Source of the DNA: UBA4416 sp031539425
Lineage (GTDB): Bacteria > Bacteroidota > Bacteroidia > B-17B0 > Aurantibacillaceae
Assembly: GCA_031539425.1 (NCBI GenBank)
Contig: JAVKLI010000074.1
Span: 1-26,712 of the forward strand
DNA length: 26,712 bases
Reading direction: 5' to 3'
This document shows, piece after piece, positions 6,708-15,299 of this stretch. Numbering within the stretch: the stretch's first letter is position 1; every line of letters starts with the position of its first letter. The notes beneath the pieces were generated by a model, which did no database searches, was not told where the DNA came from, and saw nothing but the letters and a program-made list of their open reading frames with translations. The translations under genes were made by a program, and so were the position numbers.

Positions 6708-8477
6708 TTATAAAGTGTTTTGCTGAATGTCTATTTTGGATTGTGCTTTTGAATCGTTTAATGCTTGTAACTTTTTAATTTCCACAATAATTAATTTTCT
6801 ATGCTCGTTATAAACAGTTTTATTTTTTAAATCTTGGGTTATTGCATCTTGTATGCCTTTCATTAATGGGTTTACTTCGTTTTTATTTGGTTTAAAAAAG
6901 CCAAGGTTTGCTTCTTGACTTTTAATTTTAACGTCTATTTCTTCACATTTCTTTTTTAAATAATCTGCTTCGCTTTTTAATAACGCCTCTGTATTAGGCA
7001 TTTGATAAAACTGGTTTAATTTAATTTTAAATTTACATGTAATTCTTTCTATTTCATTAAATTTAAGTTTATCCAATGCTAATGAAATCCATGAATTAAA
7101 TTCGGTGTTTAAGCTTTTTAAATTGGCAGGAGGTAGTGCTCCAATAGCCAACCATTCGGCTACAATTTCATCTAAAAATAATTGGTCGGTGTTTTTTTGA
7201 TTGGTAAAAACAAATTCATTTGCTTTTTTAATTATATTTTCTTTTAAACTTATGTTTGGAATAAGCTGTGCATACTCATGTTCAAAGTGTTTATTTTTTG
7301 AACTGAAAAACACATCACACGCCTCTTTAAACCTTTCAACTAAACTGTTTTCGTCTTTACCCAAGTGTGGTAGTTTTTTCCACTTCTGTTGTAAGTCAAA
7401 TATTTTTTGTTCTGTGATATTCCAATCGGCACTTTGGTTTATTGCTTTTGCTGCTTCAATTAAGTTTTGCTTTTCTGATTTATTTTCAGCGCTTTTTGCT
7501 TTATGAGTTTTTAAATACGATTTTTTATTATCAAAAAATGTATTACACTTTTGTTTAAATGTTTCCCAAACTTTTTCGTTTTCTTCTGCGGTAACTTTAC
7601 CTATTGTTTTCCATTTTGATTGGATGTGAATAACAGCATCGCCTGCTTTTACCCATTCATGCATAAACTTAAACTTTTTTGAATTCCAATTTATAGACTC
7701 AATTTTTTTAATGAGTTCGTTTTTTAAATTTAAATTATTGCCATGTTCGTTTAATAAAACCTCTTGATGTAATTTAAATTTTTGGTTAATGGCCTCAATA
7801 ACTTCTTTATATGAGGTGCTTAATTCCTCCCTATATTCGTTAGATACATAACCTAAACTAACCCACTCTTTTTTATAAATGTTAAATAAATTTTTAACTT
7901 CTTGAATGTTTTCGTTTTTAATTAAATTTTTAAATTTTTCAATAACTTCTTTTTTAAGCTCATAATTTTTTTTAAGGTCGTGTAAATTAATTTGTTTTGA
8001 TAAATTTAATTTGTAATTAAACGCATCAATAGCTTTAGTATAGGTATTTTGAATTTCTTGTTGTTTTGTGTTAGGCACATTACCTGTAGCCTTCCAAAGT
8101 GCTTGTAGTTCTACAATTTTTTTTACTGCCGCACTTATGGAAGTACTTACTTGACTTAAATCATTAATTTTTAAAATAATTTCATTTTTTATTTCAAAGT
8201 TTTTTGATTGTTCTATAATTAATTTTGCCTCCTCTTCTTTTTTTCTTTTTTTAACTTTTTTAATCAAACTAACAATTTCTAAATCTTCTTTGCTTTTTAC
8301 ATACTCAAACTCTTTTGCCTTACCGCCATTTTCAATATAATCTACTTTTGCTAATTCAAACTCTTTAGTCCAAAAGCTTTTATACTCCCTTTCAATAGAA
8401 AAAAATTTATGAGAAAGGCTTAAAATGTTAGGTTGAGATAAAAGCGCCTCTAGTTTAGAAATAATTTCAGTTTTCAT
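6708..8477 (-). CDS. DUF349 repeat protein
   Basis: The protein has 589 residues, is very rich in Lys, Glu and Asn and is almost wholly helical. At least five DUF349-type repeats of roughly 75 residues can be picked out by their W-containing core: LQALWKATGNV, YKKEWVSLGYV, IQSKWKTIGKV, LQQKWKKLPHLG and VAEWLAIGALPP. Each is followed by a helix ending in xxAxxxFF or similar. No catalytic motif, signal peptide or membrane segment is visible, so it is a cytoplasmic, probably scaffold-like protein. Its molecular function is unknown. It is the first gene of the minus-strand unit with yebC and recJ. Confidence 0.85.
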   Translation of the reverse strand: MKTEIISKLEALLSQPNILSLSHKFFSIEREYKSFWTKEFELAKVDYIENGGKAKEFEYVKSKEDLEIVSLIKKVKKRKKEEEAKLIIEQSKNFEIKNEIILKINDLSQVSTSISAAVKKIVELQALWKATGNVPNTKQQEIQNTYTKAIDAFNYKLNLSKQINLHDLKKNYELKKEVIEKFKNLIKNENIQEVKNLFNIYKKEWVSLGYVSNEYREELSTSYKEVIEAINQKFKLHQEVLLNEHGNNLNLKNELIKKIESINWNSKKFKFMHEWVKAGDAVIHIQSKWKTIGKVTAEENEKVWETFKQKCNTFFDNKKSYLKTHKAKSAENKSEKQNLIEAAKAINQSADWNITEQKIFDLQQKWKKLPHLGKDENSLVERFKEACDVFFSSKNKHFEHEYAQLIPNISLKENIIKKANEFVFTNQKNTDQLFLDEIVAEWLAIGALPPANLKSLNTEFNSWISLALDKLKFNEIERITCKFKIKLNQFYQMPNTEALLKSEADYLKKKCEEIDVKIKSQEANLGFFKPNKNEVNPLMKGIQDAITQDLKNKTVYNEHRKLIIVEIKKLQALNDSKAQSKIDIQQNTL

Positions 8478-8597
8478 GTAATAAATTTAATTATAAGTAA
8501 TACGTAATGGTTAAATGTATAAAATCGAGAGTTGATTAATTACACACTTTGTTATTCATATTTAGATTGTATGAAGGTTACTTGTTATTTTGAGATT

Positions 8598-8605
8598 CAA
8601 ATATA
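8598..8605 (-). promoter_or_regulatory. Candidate -7 box for the DUF349-yebC-recJ unit
   Basis: On the minus strand this reads TATATTTG, an exact TAnnTTTG match. It would give a leader of about 110 nt before the DUF349 start at 8477. A TTG at the expected -33 position is not evident, so support is partial. Confidence 0.35.
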
Positions 8606-8829
8606 AAAAAGATATTTTATCAGCCTAAAGTTGTATAAATAAAAATAGAAAGATAAAGAGTTTATAATTTAAAACTTATTTCTCAAATATGGACTTATAA
8701 TTAAGTTGAGAATGGATAGAAAGCTGTTTTTTTATTTAATTACACATGAAGCGCTATGTATTTGTAATAATAATTGATAATTACTCAATAATTATAACAA
8801 TATCTTATATGAATTTCAATATTAAGTTA

Positions 8830-8837
8830 TAAATTTG
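8830..8837 (+). promoter_or_regulatory. Promoter -7 box of atpDC
   Basis: TAAATTTG matches the Bacteroidota consensus TAnnTTTG exactly and lies 27 bp before the atpD ATG at 8865, leaving a leader of about 20 nt. It overlaps the TTG at 8835 that would otherwise extend the atpD frame, which argues against that upstream start. No good -33 TTG is visible. Confidence 0.5.
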
Positions 8838-8864
8838 CCAAAATTTTTTAAATCCTCATATATT

Positions 8865-10382
8865 ATGTCAGTACTTACAGGTAAAGTAGCACAAGTAATT
8901 GGTCCAGTTGTTGATGTTAGTTTTGAATTAAATGGTGGTAAATTGCCAGAAATTTTAGATGCATTAGAGATTTCTGTAAACGAAACAGATAAGCTAATTT
9001 TAGAAGTTCAAAAACACATTGGCGAAAGCACTGTGCGTACGGTGGCTATGGATAGTACGGATGGTCTTAGCAGAGGGATGGCTGTTAAAGCTACAGGTTC
9101 TACAATTACCATGCCTACAGGTAATCAAATAAAAGGAAGGTTATTTAATGTAGTAGGTGAAGCCATTGATGGAATTAATAAAATAAAATCAGAAAAAGGT
9201 TCTTCAATCCATCGAGCAGCACCTAAGTTTGAAGATTTATCAACCTCAACAGAGGTATTATATACAGGAATTAAAGTAATTGATTTAATTGAGCCTTACG
9301 CAAAGGGAGGTAAAATTGGTTTGTTTGGTGGAGCGGGTGTAGGTAAAACGGTATTAATTATGGAATTGGTAAATAACATTGCCAAGGCACACTCTGGTTT
9401 GTCTGTATTTGCTGGTGTAGGAGAGCGTACCCGTGAAGGAAATGATTTATTAAGAGAATTTATAGAATCTGACGTTATTAAATATGGCGATGCTTTTAAA
9501 CATGATATGGAAAAGGGTGGTTGGGATTTATCCAAGGTAGATTTAAAAGCCTTAGAAGAATCAAAAGCAACGTTGGTTTTTGGACAAATGAACGAACCTC
9601 CTGGAGCACGTGCTAGAGTTGCTTTATCTGGGCTTACTATGGCTGAATACTTTAGAGATGGTGATGGATCGGGCGGTGCAAGTAAAGATATTTTATTTTT
9701 CGTAGATAACATTTTTAGATTTACACAAGCAGGAGCGGAAGTATCTGCCTTATTAGGAAGGATGCCATCTGCTGTGGGTTACCAGCCAACATTATCCTCA
9801 GAAATGGGCGCCATGCAAGAGCGCATCACGTCAACTAAAAAAGGCTCTATTACCTCTGTACAAGCTGTGTATGTACCTGCTGATGATTTAACTGACCCAG
9901 CGCCAGCAACTACATTTGCGCACTTAGATGCAACTACAGTATTAAGCCGTAAAATTGCAGAATTAGGTATTTACCCAGCTGTAGATCCATTAGATTCTAC
10001 TTCTCGAATTTTAACTCCAACTGTAATTGGTCAAGCACATTATGACTGTGCCATGCGAGTAAAATCTACCTTACAGCGCTATAAAGAATTGCAAGATATC
10101 ATCGCCATATTAGGGATGGATGAATTAAGCGAAGAAGATAAGCTGGTAGTTCATCGCGCTCGTCGTGTGCAACGTTTCTTATCTCAACCTTTCCATGTGG
10201 CTGAGCAATTTACAGGTATTAAAGGCGTGTTAGTTTCTATTGAAGATACCATTAAAGGCTTTAATATGATACTTGGTGGTAAGTTAGATCAATACCCTGA
10301 AGCTGCTTTTAACCTTGTGGGTACTATAGAAGAAGCAATTGAAAACGGTAAAAAAATGTTAGCTGAAGCTGCTAAAGCATAA
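8865..10382 (+). CDS. atpD: F-type ATP synthase beta subunit
   Basis: From the ATG at 8865 the protein has 505 residues. It is the catalytic subunit of the F1 head and makes ATP at the alpha/beta interfaces. The Walker A motif GGAGVGKT is at 155-162. GERTREGNDLL, the catalytic-glutamate region, VFGQMNEPPGARAR, and the Walker B strand ILFFVDNIFRFTQAG followed by LLGRMPSAVGYQPTL are all intact. The frame is open ten codons further upstream to a TTG at 8835, but this adds a non-homologous peptide and runs into the promoter box; MSVLTGKV is the normal N-terminus. Only atpC follows. The other ATP synthase genes lie elsewhere, as is usual in many Bacteroidota. Confidence 0.98.
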   Translation: MSVLTGKVAQVIGPVVDVSFELNGGKLPEILDALEISVNETDKLILEVQKHIGESTVRTVAMDSTDGLSRGMAVKATGSTITMPTGNQIKGRLFNVVGEAIDGINKIKSEKGSSIHRAAPKFEDLSTSTEVLYTGIKVIDLIEPYAKGGKIGLFGGAGVGKTVLIMELVNNIAKAHSGLSVFAGVGERTREGNDLLREFIESDVIKYGDAFKHDMEKGGWDLSKVDLKALEESKATLVFGQMNEPPGARARVALSGLTMAEYFRDGDGSGGASKDILFFVDNIFRFTQAGAEVSALLGRMPSAVGYQPTLSSEMGAMQERITSTKKGSITSVQAVYVPADDLTDPAPATTFAHLDATTVLSRKIAELGIYPAVDPLDSTSRILTPTVIGQAHYDCAMRVKSTLQRYKELQDIIAILGMDELSEEDKLVVHRARRVQRFLSQPFHVAEQFTGIKGVLVSIEDTIKGFNMILGGKLDQYPEAAFNLVGTIEEAIENGKKMLAEAAKA

Positions 10383-10400
10383 TCAAATTTATAGTAATTT

Positions 10401-10637
10401 ATGAATCTTGAAATTGTAACGCCGGATAAAAAATTATTTGAAGGCACTGTAAAATCTGCCGTTTTTAATGGTGTGGATGGCTCATTTGGAGTATTAAATC
10501 ACCATGTAAGTATGATTTTGGCTTTACAAAAAGGAGAAATAAAATTAATAGATGAAGCAGATAAAACCCATCAAATACCTATTAATAGCGGCGTTATAGA
10601 GATTATAAATAATACTGTAATTGTATTAGCTAGTTAA
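10401..10637 (+). CDS. atpC: F-type ATP synthase epsilon subunit, short form
   Basis: The protein has 78 residues and comprises only the N-terminal beta-sandwich domain, which joins the central stalk to the c-ring. The signatures MNLEIVTPDKKLFEG, GxFGVLNHHVSMI and the closing PINSGVIEIINNTVIVL are present. The C-terminal two-helix domain, which in E. coli inhibits ATP hydrolysis, is absent: the stop follows the last beta strand directly. This short form is common in Bacteroidota, so it is not a truncation artefact. It lies 18 bp after atpD and its stop codon is 2 bp from the trmD stop on the other strand. Confidence 0.93.
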   Translation: MNLEIVTPDKKLFEGTVKSAVFNGVDGSFGVLNHHVSMILALQKGEIKLIDEADKTHQIPINSGVIEIINNTVIVLAS

Positions 10638-10639
10638 TT

Positions 10640-11314
10640 TTATAATAACAAATCCGGTCTTTTAGCTTGGGTGCGCTCCTTAGCCTTTTCTAGTTTCCAA
10701 TCATCTATTTTAGCTTTGTTCCCGCTTAATAGGATTGACGGAACTTCCCAGTCATTAAAATTTGCGGGCCTAGTATATACAGGCGGAGACAATAAATTAT
10801 CTTGAAACGAATCTGACAAAGCAGAGGTTTCATCATTAAGTACGCCTGGAATAAGCCTAATAATAGAATCAGACAAAACCGCTGCCGCTAACTCTCCACC
10901 ACTTAAAACATAAGAACCTATTGAAATTTCTTTAGTTATAAGATATTCTCTTACACGTTCATCAACACCTTTGTAATGTCCACACAATAAAATGATTTTT
11001 TTTAAAGTAGATAATCTATTGCTAATTGTTTGACTTAGCAATTCACCATCAGGCGATAAATAAATTACTTCATCATAAGTTTGTTTACTTTTTAAATCTT
11101 TAATACAATTATAAATAGGCTCTACCATCATTACCATTCCGGCTGTTCCACCAAAGGCGTAATCATCTGCTTTTTGGTGTGGGCCCGAACAATAATCTCT
11201 AAGGTTAATTAAATTAACCGTAACAATATTTTTATTGATAGCACGCTTTAAAATACTGTGTTCAAAGGGACTTTGAAGCAGCTGAGGGTGTAAGGTGATG
11301 ATATCTATTTGCAT
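10640..11314 (-). CDS. trmD: tRNA (guanine37-N1)-methyltransferase
   Basis: The protein has 224 residues and is the SPOUT-fold enzyme that makes m1G37 next to the anticodon and prevents +1 frameshifting; it is essential in most bacteria. The motifs DDYAFGGTAGMVM, CGHYKGVDER, SYVLSGGELA, PGVL and YTRPANFNDWEVPSILLSG mark the knot and the substrate-binding surface. By alignment from memory, the Asp in SALSDSF corresponds to E. coli Asp169 and the Arg in IIRLIPG to Arg154, both needed for catalysis, and both are kept. The block usually written SIGDYVLSGGE reads SIGSYVLSGGE here. The C-terminus is shorter than in E. coli, as is normal in this phylum. It is a lone minus-strand gene between two plus-strand units. 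Confidence 0.95.
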   Translation of the reverse strand: MQIDIITLHPQLLQSPFEHSILKRAINKNIVTVNLINLRDYCSGPHQKADDYAFGGTAGMVMMVEPIYNCIKDLKSKQTYDEVIYLSPDGELLSQTISNRLSTLKKIILLCGHYKGVDERVREYLITKEISIGSYVLSGGELAAAVLSDSIIRLIPGVLNDETSALSDSFQDNLLSPPVYTRPANFNDWEVPSILLSGNKAKIDDWKLEKAKERTQAKRPDLLL

Positions 11315-11515
11315 TTAAAATTTAATTAATTGCTATTGTAATTATGAGTAATATTAAATTTTAACCTGTACATAAAGCTTTATTGAATATATTTTTTTTG
11401 GTAATTTCATATAAGCATTAATAAGTAACAATAATCTTGTAAAACTAAGCAATTTATATTTAAAATTATTTTTAAATTTAACCCCACATTATCTTTCATT
11501 TTGTTTAACTGTAGT

Positions 11516-12577
11516 ATGAAAATGCCCGATCTTAGAAATAGAATTAACAAACACGAACTTAAATCAAGGCTTCTATTAGAAACAATAGAAAGACATACTA
11601 TTTCTTTTTATAGATATGTACAAATTCAAAATCCAGATAAATTAAGAGATGAACTATTTATATTGTGGACAAAACTTAATTGCTTTGGGCGCATATACGT
11701 AGCTAAAGAAGGAATAAATGCCCAAATGAGTATTCCTAAAAATAATTACACTCAATTTATAAATGAATTTAAAAACATAGATGAATTTAAAAACATAGAT
11801 ATTAAAATGGCCGTTGATGGAAATGGTAAATCTTTTTATAAACTAAACATAAAAGTTAAAAATAAAATTGTTGGTGATGGTATAGATGATGATACCTTTA
11901 ACCCATCAAATACTGGATTGTACCTTGATGCCAAAGGCTTTAACGACGCTTTAAGTAAGCCCGATACAATAGTGGTTGATATGCGCAACCATTACGAAAG
12001 TGAAGTTGGGCATTTTGAAAATGCCTTTTGCCCTGATGCAGATACCTTTAGAGAAGAGCTCCCTATTGTTACAAACTATTTAAAAGGTAAGGAAGATAAA
12101 AAAATTATTATGTATTGTACTGGCGGTATTAGATGCGAAAAAGCCAGCGCTTACCTTAAACACAATGGTTTTAAAGATGTATACCATTTAAAAGGTGGCA
12201 TTATTCAATATGCCAAAGAAGTTAATGAACAAAAATTATCAAATAAATTTAAAGGCGTCAATTTTGTATTTGACGAAAGAATAGGAGAAAGAATATCAGA
12301 CGATATTATTAGTAATTGCCACCAATGCGGATCGCCATGCGATACCCACGTTAATTGCAAGAATGATGATTGTCATTTGTTATTTATTCAATGTAATATT
12401 TGTAATGAAAAAATGAATCAATGCTGTACCCCCGAATGTAAATCAATTGCTGCCCTCCCAATTGAAGAACAAAAAATATTACGTAAATCAAAAACAAAAA
12501 ATCAAACAGAATCGTTATCTGTTTACAAATCTCGATTAAGACCAAACTTATCTAATATACTTCAAAATAAAATATAA
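11516..12577 (+). CDS. trhO: tRNA uridine(34) hydroxylase (rhodanese-related)
   Basis: From the ATG at 11516 the protein has 353 residues. The YceA/TrhO family hydroxylates U34 of some tRNAs to ho5U in an oxygen-dependent, prephenate-independent route. An N-terminal acylphosphatase-like domain contains CFGRIYVAKEGINAQMS. A rhodanese domain follows, with the active-site loop YCTGGIRCEKA (C201 and C206) and the KGGIIQYA block. The C-terminus is cysteine-rich (CHQCGSPCDTH, CNICNEKMNQCC, CTPEC) and probably binds zinc. The frame is open to a TTG at 11501, but MKMPDLRN is the more natural start. An exact 18-bp tandem duplication (11763-11798) adds one extra EFKNID unit in the N-terminal domain. 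Confidence 0.92.
   Translation: MKMPDLRNRINKHELKSRLLLETIERHTISFYRYVQIQNPDKLRDELFILWTKLNCFGRIYVAKEGINAQMSIPKNNYTQFINEFKNIDEFKNIDIKMAVDGNGKSFYKLNIKVKNKIVGDGIDDDTFNPSNTGLYLDAKGFNDALSKPDTIVVDMRNHYESEVGHFENAFCPDADTFREELPIVTNYLKGKEDKKIIMYCTGGIRCEKASAYLKHNGFKDVYHLKGGIIQYAKEVNEQKLSNKFKGVNFVFDERIGERISDDIISNCHQCGSPCDTHVNCKNDDCHLLFIQCNICNEKMNQCCTPECKSIAALPIEEQKILRKSKTKNQTESLSVYKSRLRPNLSNILQNKI
11763..11798 (+). repeat. Exact 18-bp tandem duplication inside trhO
   Basis: The 18-bp unit ATGAATTTAAAAACATAG occurs twice in direct succession at 11763-11780 and 11781-11798 and keeps the reading frame, giving EFKNID EFKNID in the protein. The two copies are identical, which suggests a recent slippage event. 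Confidence 0.9.
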
Positions 12578-12586
12578 AACTACAAT

Positions 12587-13744
12587 ATGCCATTTTATCA
12601 TCACTTAGGGAAAATTCCGCAAAAAAGACACACTGTTTTTCAATCTCCACAGGGTAAACATTACTACGAACAGCTTTTTGGCACAGAAGGATTTATAGGT
12701 CATTCTACCTTATCGTATCATATACATAGGCCCACTCAGGTTAAAGAAATTTTAAAAAGTTATTCTGTACAACCAAAAATTGCTATAGAGCACAATATTA
12801 AGTCTTTACTTTTAAAAGGATTTAACGTAATGCCACATGAAGATTATTTGGAAAGTAGAAAAGTGTTGATGCTAAATAATGATTGTCAAATAGCTGTAGC
12901 AGCCACAACCAAAAGCTTAATCAATTATTTTTATAAGAATGCCGATGCTGACGAACTTTTATTTATACACAAAGGTAAAGGCAAATTAAAAACATTTTTA
13001 GGTAATATTTCTTTTGAATACGGCGATTACCTTGTAATTCCGAGAGGAATGATTTATCAAATAGAATTTGAAACTACAGATAACAGGTTGCTAATTGTAG
13101 AATCGTATTCGCCTTATTATACCCCAAAACGTTACAAAAGCTCATCAGGGCAATTATTAGAACATTCACCATTTTGTGAGCGAGATTTTAAATTACCAAC
13201 AGAACTCGAATCGCACGATGAAAAGGGAGATTTTATGATTAAAATAAAAAAAGAAGGCTTGATGCACGAAGTAGTATACGCTTCACATCCATTTGACGTA
13301 ATAGGTTGGGACGGCTATAATTTTCCGTACGGCTTTAATATTCATAATTTTGAACCCATTACAGGTCGTGTGCATCAACCACCTCCAGTACATCAAACAT
13401 TTGAAACAGCACAATTTGTGGTTTGTTCTTTTGTTCCACGCATATACGATTATCACCCACAATCCATCCCTGCGCCTTACAACCATAGCAATATAGATAG
13501 TGATGAGGTGTTGTATTATGTAGATGGAGATTTTATGAGCCGAAACAACATTAAGCCAGGAGATTTTACCTTGCATCCAAAAGGTATACCGCATGGCCCT
13601 GCGCCAGGCGCCATGGAACGGAGTATAGGGCAAAAAGACACACAAGAACTAGCCGTTATGGTAGATACCTTTAGACCATTAAAAGTTACCGAAGACGCTA
13701 TGAAAATAGATGACGGCGCGTATTATAAAAGCTGGGTAGAATAG
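12587..13744 (+). CDS. hmgA: Homogentisate 1,2-dioxygenase
   Basis: The protein has 385 residues and is a two-cupin non-haem iron dioxygenase that opens the ring of homogentisate to maleylacetoacetate in phenylalanine and tyrosine breakdown. MPFYHHLGKIPQKRHTVF is the family's usual N-terminus, and IPRGMIYQIEF belongs to the first cupin. The iron site is in the second cupin: H300 in PYNHSNIDSDEV, an acidic residue just after it (E307 or D306), and H336 in LHPKGIPHGP. H300 and H336 are 36 residues apart, as in the human enzyme (His335, His371). The neighbouring catabolic genes (hpd, fahA) are not in the window. It lies 9 bp after trhO and ends 4 bp before miaA, so it seems to be transcribed with tRNA-modification genes. 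Confidence 0.92.
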   Translation: MPFYHHLGKIPQKRHTVFQSPQGKHYYEQLFGTEGFIGHSTLSYHIHRPTQVKEILKSYSVQPKIAIEHNIKSLLLKGFNVMPHEDYLESRKVLMLNNDCQIAVAATTKSLINYFYKNADADELLFIHKGKGKLKTFLGNISFEYGDYLVIPRGMIYQIEFETTDNRLLIVESYSPYYTPKRYKSSSGQLLEHSPFCERDFKLPTELESHDEKGDFMIKIKKEGLMHEVVYASHPFDVIGWDGYNFPYGFNIHNFEPITGRVHQPPPVHQTFETAQFVVCSFVPRIYDYHPQSIPAPYNHSNIDSDEVLYYVDGDFMSRNNIKPGDFTLHPKGIPHGPAPGAMERSIGQKDTQELAVMVDTFRPLKVTEDAMKIDDGAYYKSWVE

Positions 13745-13748
13745 CATT

Positions 13749-14666
13749 TTGCTTAACAATATTGAAAAAAAATTAATTGTTATAGCTGGCCCTACAGCCA
13801 TCGGTAAAACAGACCTTGCTTTTCAAATAGCTAAACAATTAAATTGCGCAATTATTTCTGCCGATTCAAGGCAAGTGTTTAAAGAAACAACAATAGGAAC
13901 CGCAAAACCTAGTAGTGCGTATTTAAATGAAATTCCGCATTATTTTATAAATCATGTTTCCATCCATCAACCATACAATGCCGGTTTATTTGGGCAAGAG
14001 GCCTTAAACAAAATAAATTATTTACACCAAACAAATAACTATGTTATTATAGTGGGAGGATCGGGGTTATATATAAATGCTGTATTACATGGGTTAGATG
14101 AGTTTATTGAAGTGCCTATTCAAATTAGAGAAAACTTAAATGCTACATATAAAACACATGGATTAGTTTATTTGCAAGAGCAACTCAAAAAATTAGACCC
14201 AATCTATTTTAAAAAAATAGATATTCAAAACCCACAACGCATGCTAAGAGCATTAGAAATAATAACCCACACAAATAAATCCTATTCTAGTTTTTTAAAT
14301 AAAAAACAATTGCAGCATCCTTTTAAAATTCAATCATATGTACTAGAAACAGATAGAGAAAATTTATATAATAGAATAAATGTAAGAGTAGACTGTATGA
14401 TAAATGAAGGTATTGTTGAGGAGGCGCAACAGCTGTTTCAATATAAACATTGCAATGCACTAAATACAGTTGGGTATAAAGAATTGTTTCAATATTTTGA
14501 CAAAAACATATCAATAGACCAAGCTATTTTGTTAATAAAACAGCATACAAGGCAATATGCCAAGCGTCAAATCACATGGTTTACGCATCAAAACACTTTT
14601 ACTAAAGTGTTAATAGATGATGCAAAAAAAGCGTTAGAGTTGGTTGTAAAACAGGTAAATTCATAA
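13749..14666 (+). CDS. miaA: tRNA dimethylallyltransferase
   Basis: The protein has 305 residues. It transfers the dimethylallyl group to A37 of tRNAs reading UNN codons, giving i6A. The P-loop IAGPTAIGKT lies at 12-21, followed by SADSRQVFKE, GTAKPS, the VGGSGLYI block near residue 100 and QNPQRMLRALEI. The C-terminal QYAKRQITWF is the family's conserved end. No ATG is available: a stop lies 12 bp upstream of the TTG at 13749, so translation very probably starts at this TTG, 4 bp after the hmgA stop, and is likely coupled to hmgA translation. Confidence 0.94.
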   Translation: MLNNIEKKLIVIAGPTAIGKTDLAFQIAKQLNCAIISADSRQVFKETTIGTAKPSSAYLNEIPHYFINHVSIHQPYNAGLFGQEALNKINYLHQTNNYVIIVGGSGLYINAVLHGLDEFIEVPIQIRENLNATYKTHGLVYLQEQLKKLDPIYFKKIDIQNPQRMLRALEIITHTNKSYSSFLNKKQLQHPFKIQSYVLETDRENLYNRINVRVDCMINEGIVEEAQQLFQYKHCNALNTVGYKELFQYFDKNISIDQAILLIKQHTRQYAKRQITWFTHQNTFTKVLIDDAKKALELVVKQVNS

Positions 14667-14702
14667 CCCAAAACAGGTTTATTATTTTAATTTATTTAAA
14701 TC

Positions 14703-15299
14703 GTGCAACAAATATCATTTATTAAAAGCAGCGCCAATGTGAGCTCTTGCCCAACGCCAAATAAGTCAGAATTTGCTTTTATTGGTCGTAGTAACGTTGG
14801 TAAATCTTCTTTAATTAACATGGTATTTCAATCTAAAGATTTAGCAAAAATATCATCTAAACCTGGTAAAACAGCTTTAATAAACCATTTTTTGTATAAC
14901 AACGAAGTATATATAGTTGATTTGCCAGGTTATGGGTTTGCAAAAACAAACAAATCGAATTTAGAATTATTTGAAAAAATGATTAGCTCTTATATTTCTA
15001 CTAGACCAAACTTGGTTTGCACCTTTGTATTATTAGATGGTAGATTGCCGCTTCAAAAAATTGATGAAGAGTTTTTGTGTTGGTGTAATAAAATACAAAT
15101 GCCAATATGCGTTGTATTTACTAAAATAGATAAGATTAGCAGAAACCAGTGGAAACAAAGCTTTTTTAACTTTCAAAATAAATTTATACAGCTATGGGGT
15201 GTAATGCCAAATTATATAGAAAGCAGTGCAGCAAAACAACTTGGTAGAAATGAGATACTAAACCATATTATAACCAATAAGCAGTATTTATTAAAATGA
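14703..15299 (+). CDS. engB: Ribosome biogenesis GTPase EngB (YsxC/YihA)
   Basis: The protein has 198 residues and is a TRAFAC GTPase needed for late assembly of the large ribosomal subunit. The G motifs are complete: G1 GRSNVGKSS (28-36), the G2 region SSKPGKTALINHF, G3 DLPGYGFA, G4 TKID and G5 SSAAKQ. The start is GTG at 14703; an in-frame stop lies directly upstream (14697-14699), which excludes a longer product. The next gene's ATG overlaps the engB stop by 4 bp. Confidence 0.95.
   Translation: MQQISFIKSSANVSSCPTPNKSEFAFIGRSNVGKSSLINMVFQSKDLAKISSKPGKTALINHFLYNNEVYIVDLPGYGFAKTNKSNLELFEKMISSYISTRPNLVCTFVLLDGRLPLQKIDEEFLCWCNKIQMPICVVFTKIDKISRNQWKQSFFNFQNKFIQLWGVMPNYIESSAAKQLGRNEILNHIITNKQYLLK

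Larger units (their letters stand above)
8478..8864. other. AT-rich divergent intergenic region
   Basis: This 387-bp spacer separates the DUF349 unit (-) from atpD (+). It contains frequent stop codons in all frames and no tRNA-like or rRNA-like sequence. The recognisable elements are a candidate minus-strand promoter box at 8598-8605 and the atpD promoter box at 8830-8837. AATTACACA occurs twice (8538-8546 and 8738-8746), too short to interpret. I see nothing else in it. Confidence 0.7.

Noticed and set aside
7201..7506. Plus-strand open frame opposite the DUF349 gene
   Set aside because: The Phe/Ser-rich product is what one expects from reading Lys-rich coding sequence backwards.
8478..8864. 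Possible tRNA or small RNA in the long spacer before atpD
   Set aside because: There is no T-loop-like GTTCRA block, no CCA end and no GC-containing stem; the region is plain AT-rich promoter DNA.
9296..9712. Long open frame antisense to atpD (138 codons)
   Set aside because: It lies wholly opposite a highly conserved gene and its product has no family resemblance; it is a by-product of codon use in atpD.
13283..13645. Open frame antisense to hmgA
   Set aside because: The product is a low-quality mix without domain features, and the sense frame is a confident enzyme.
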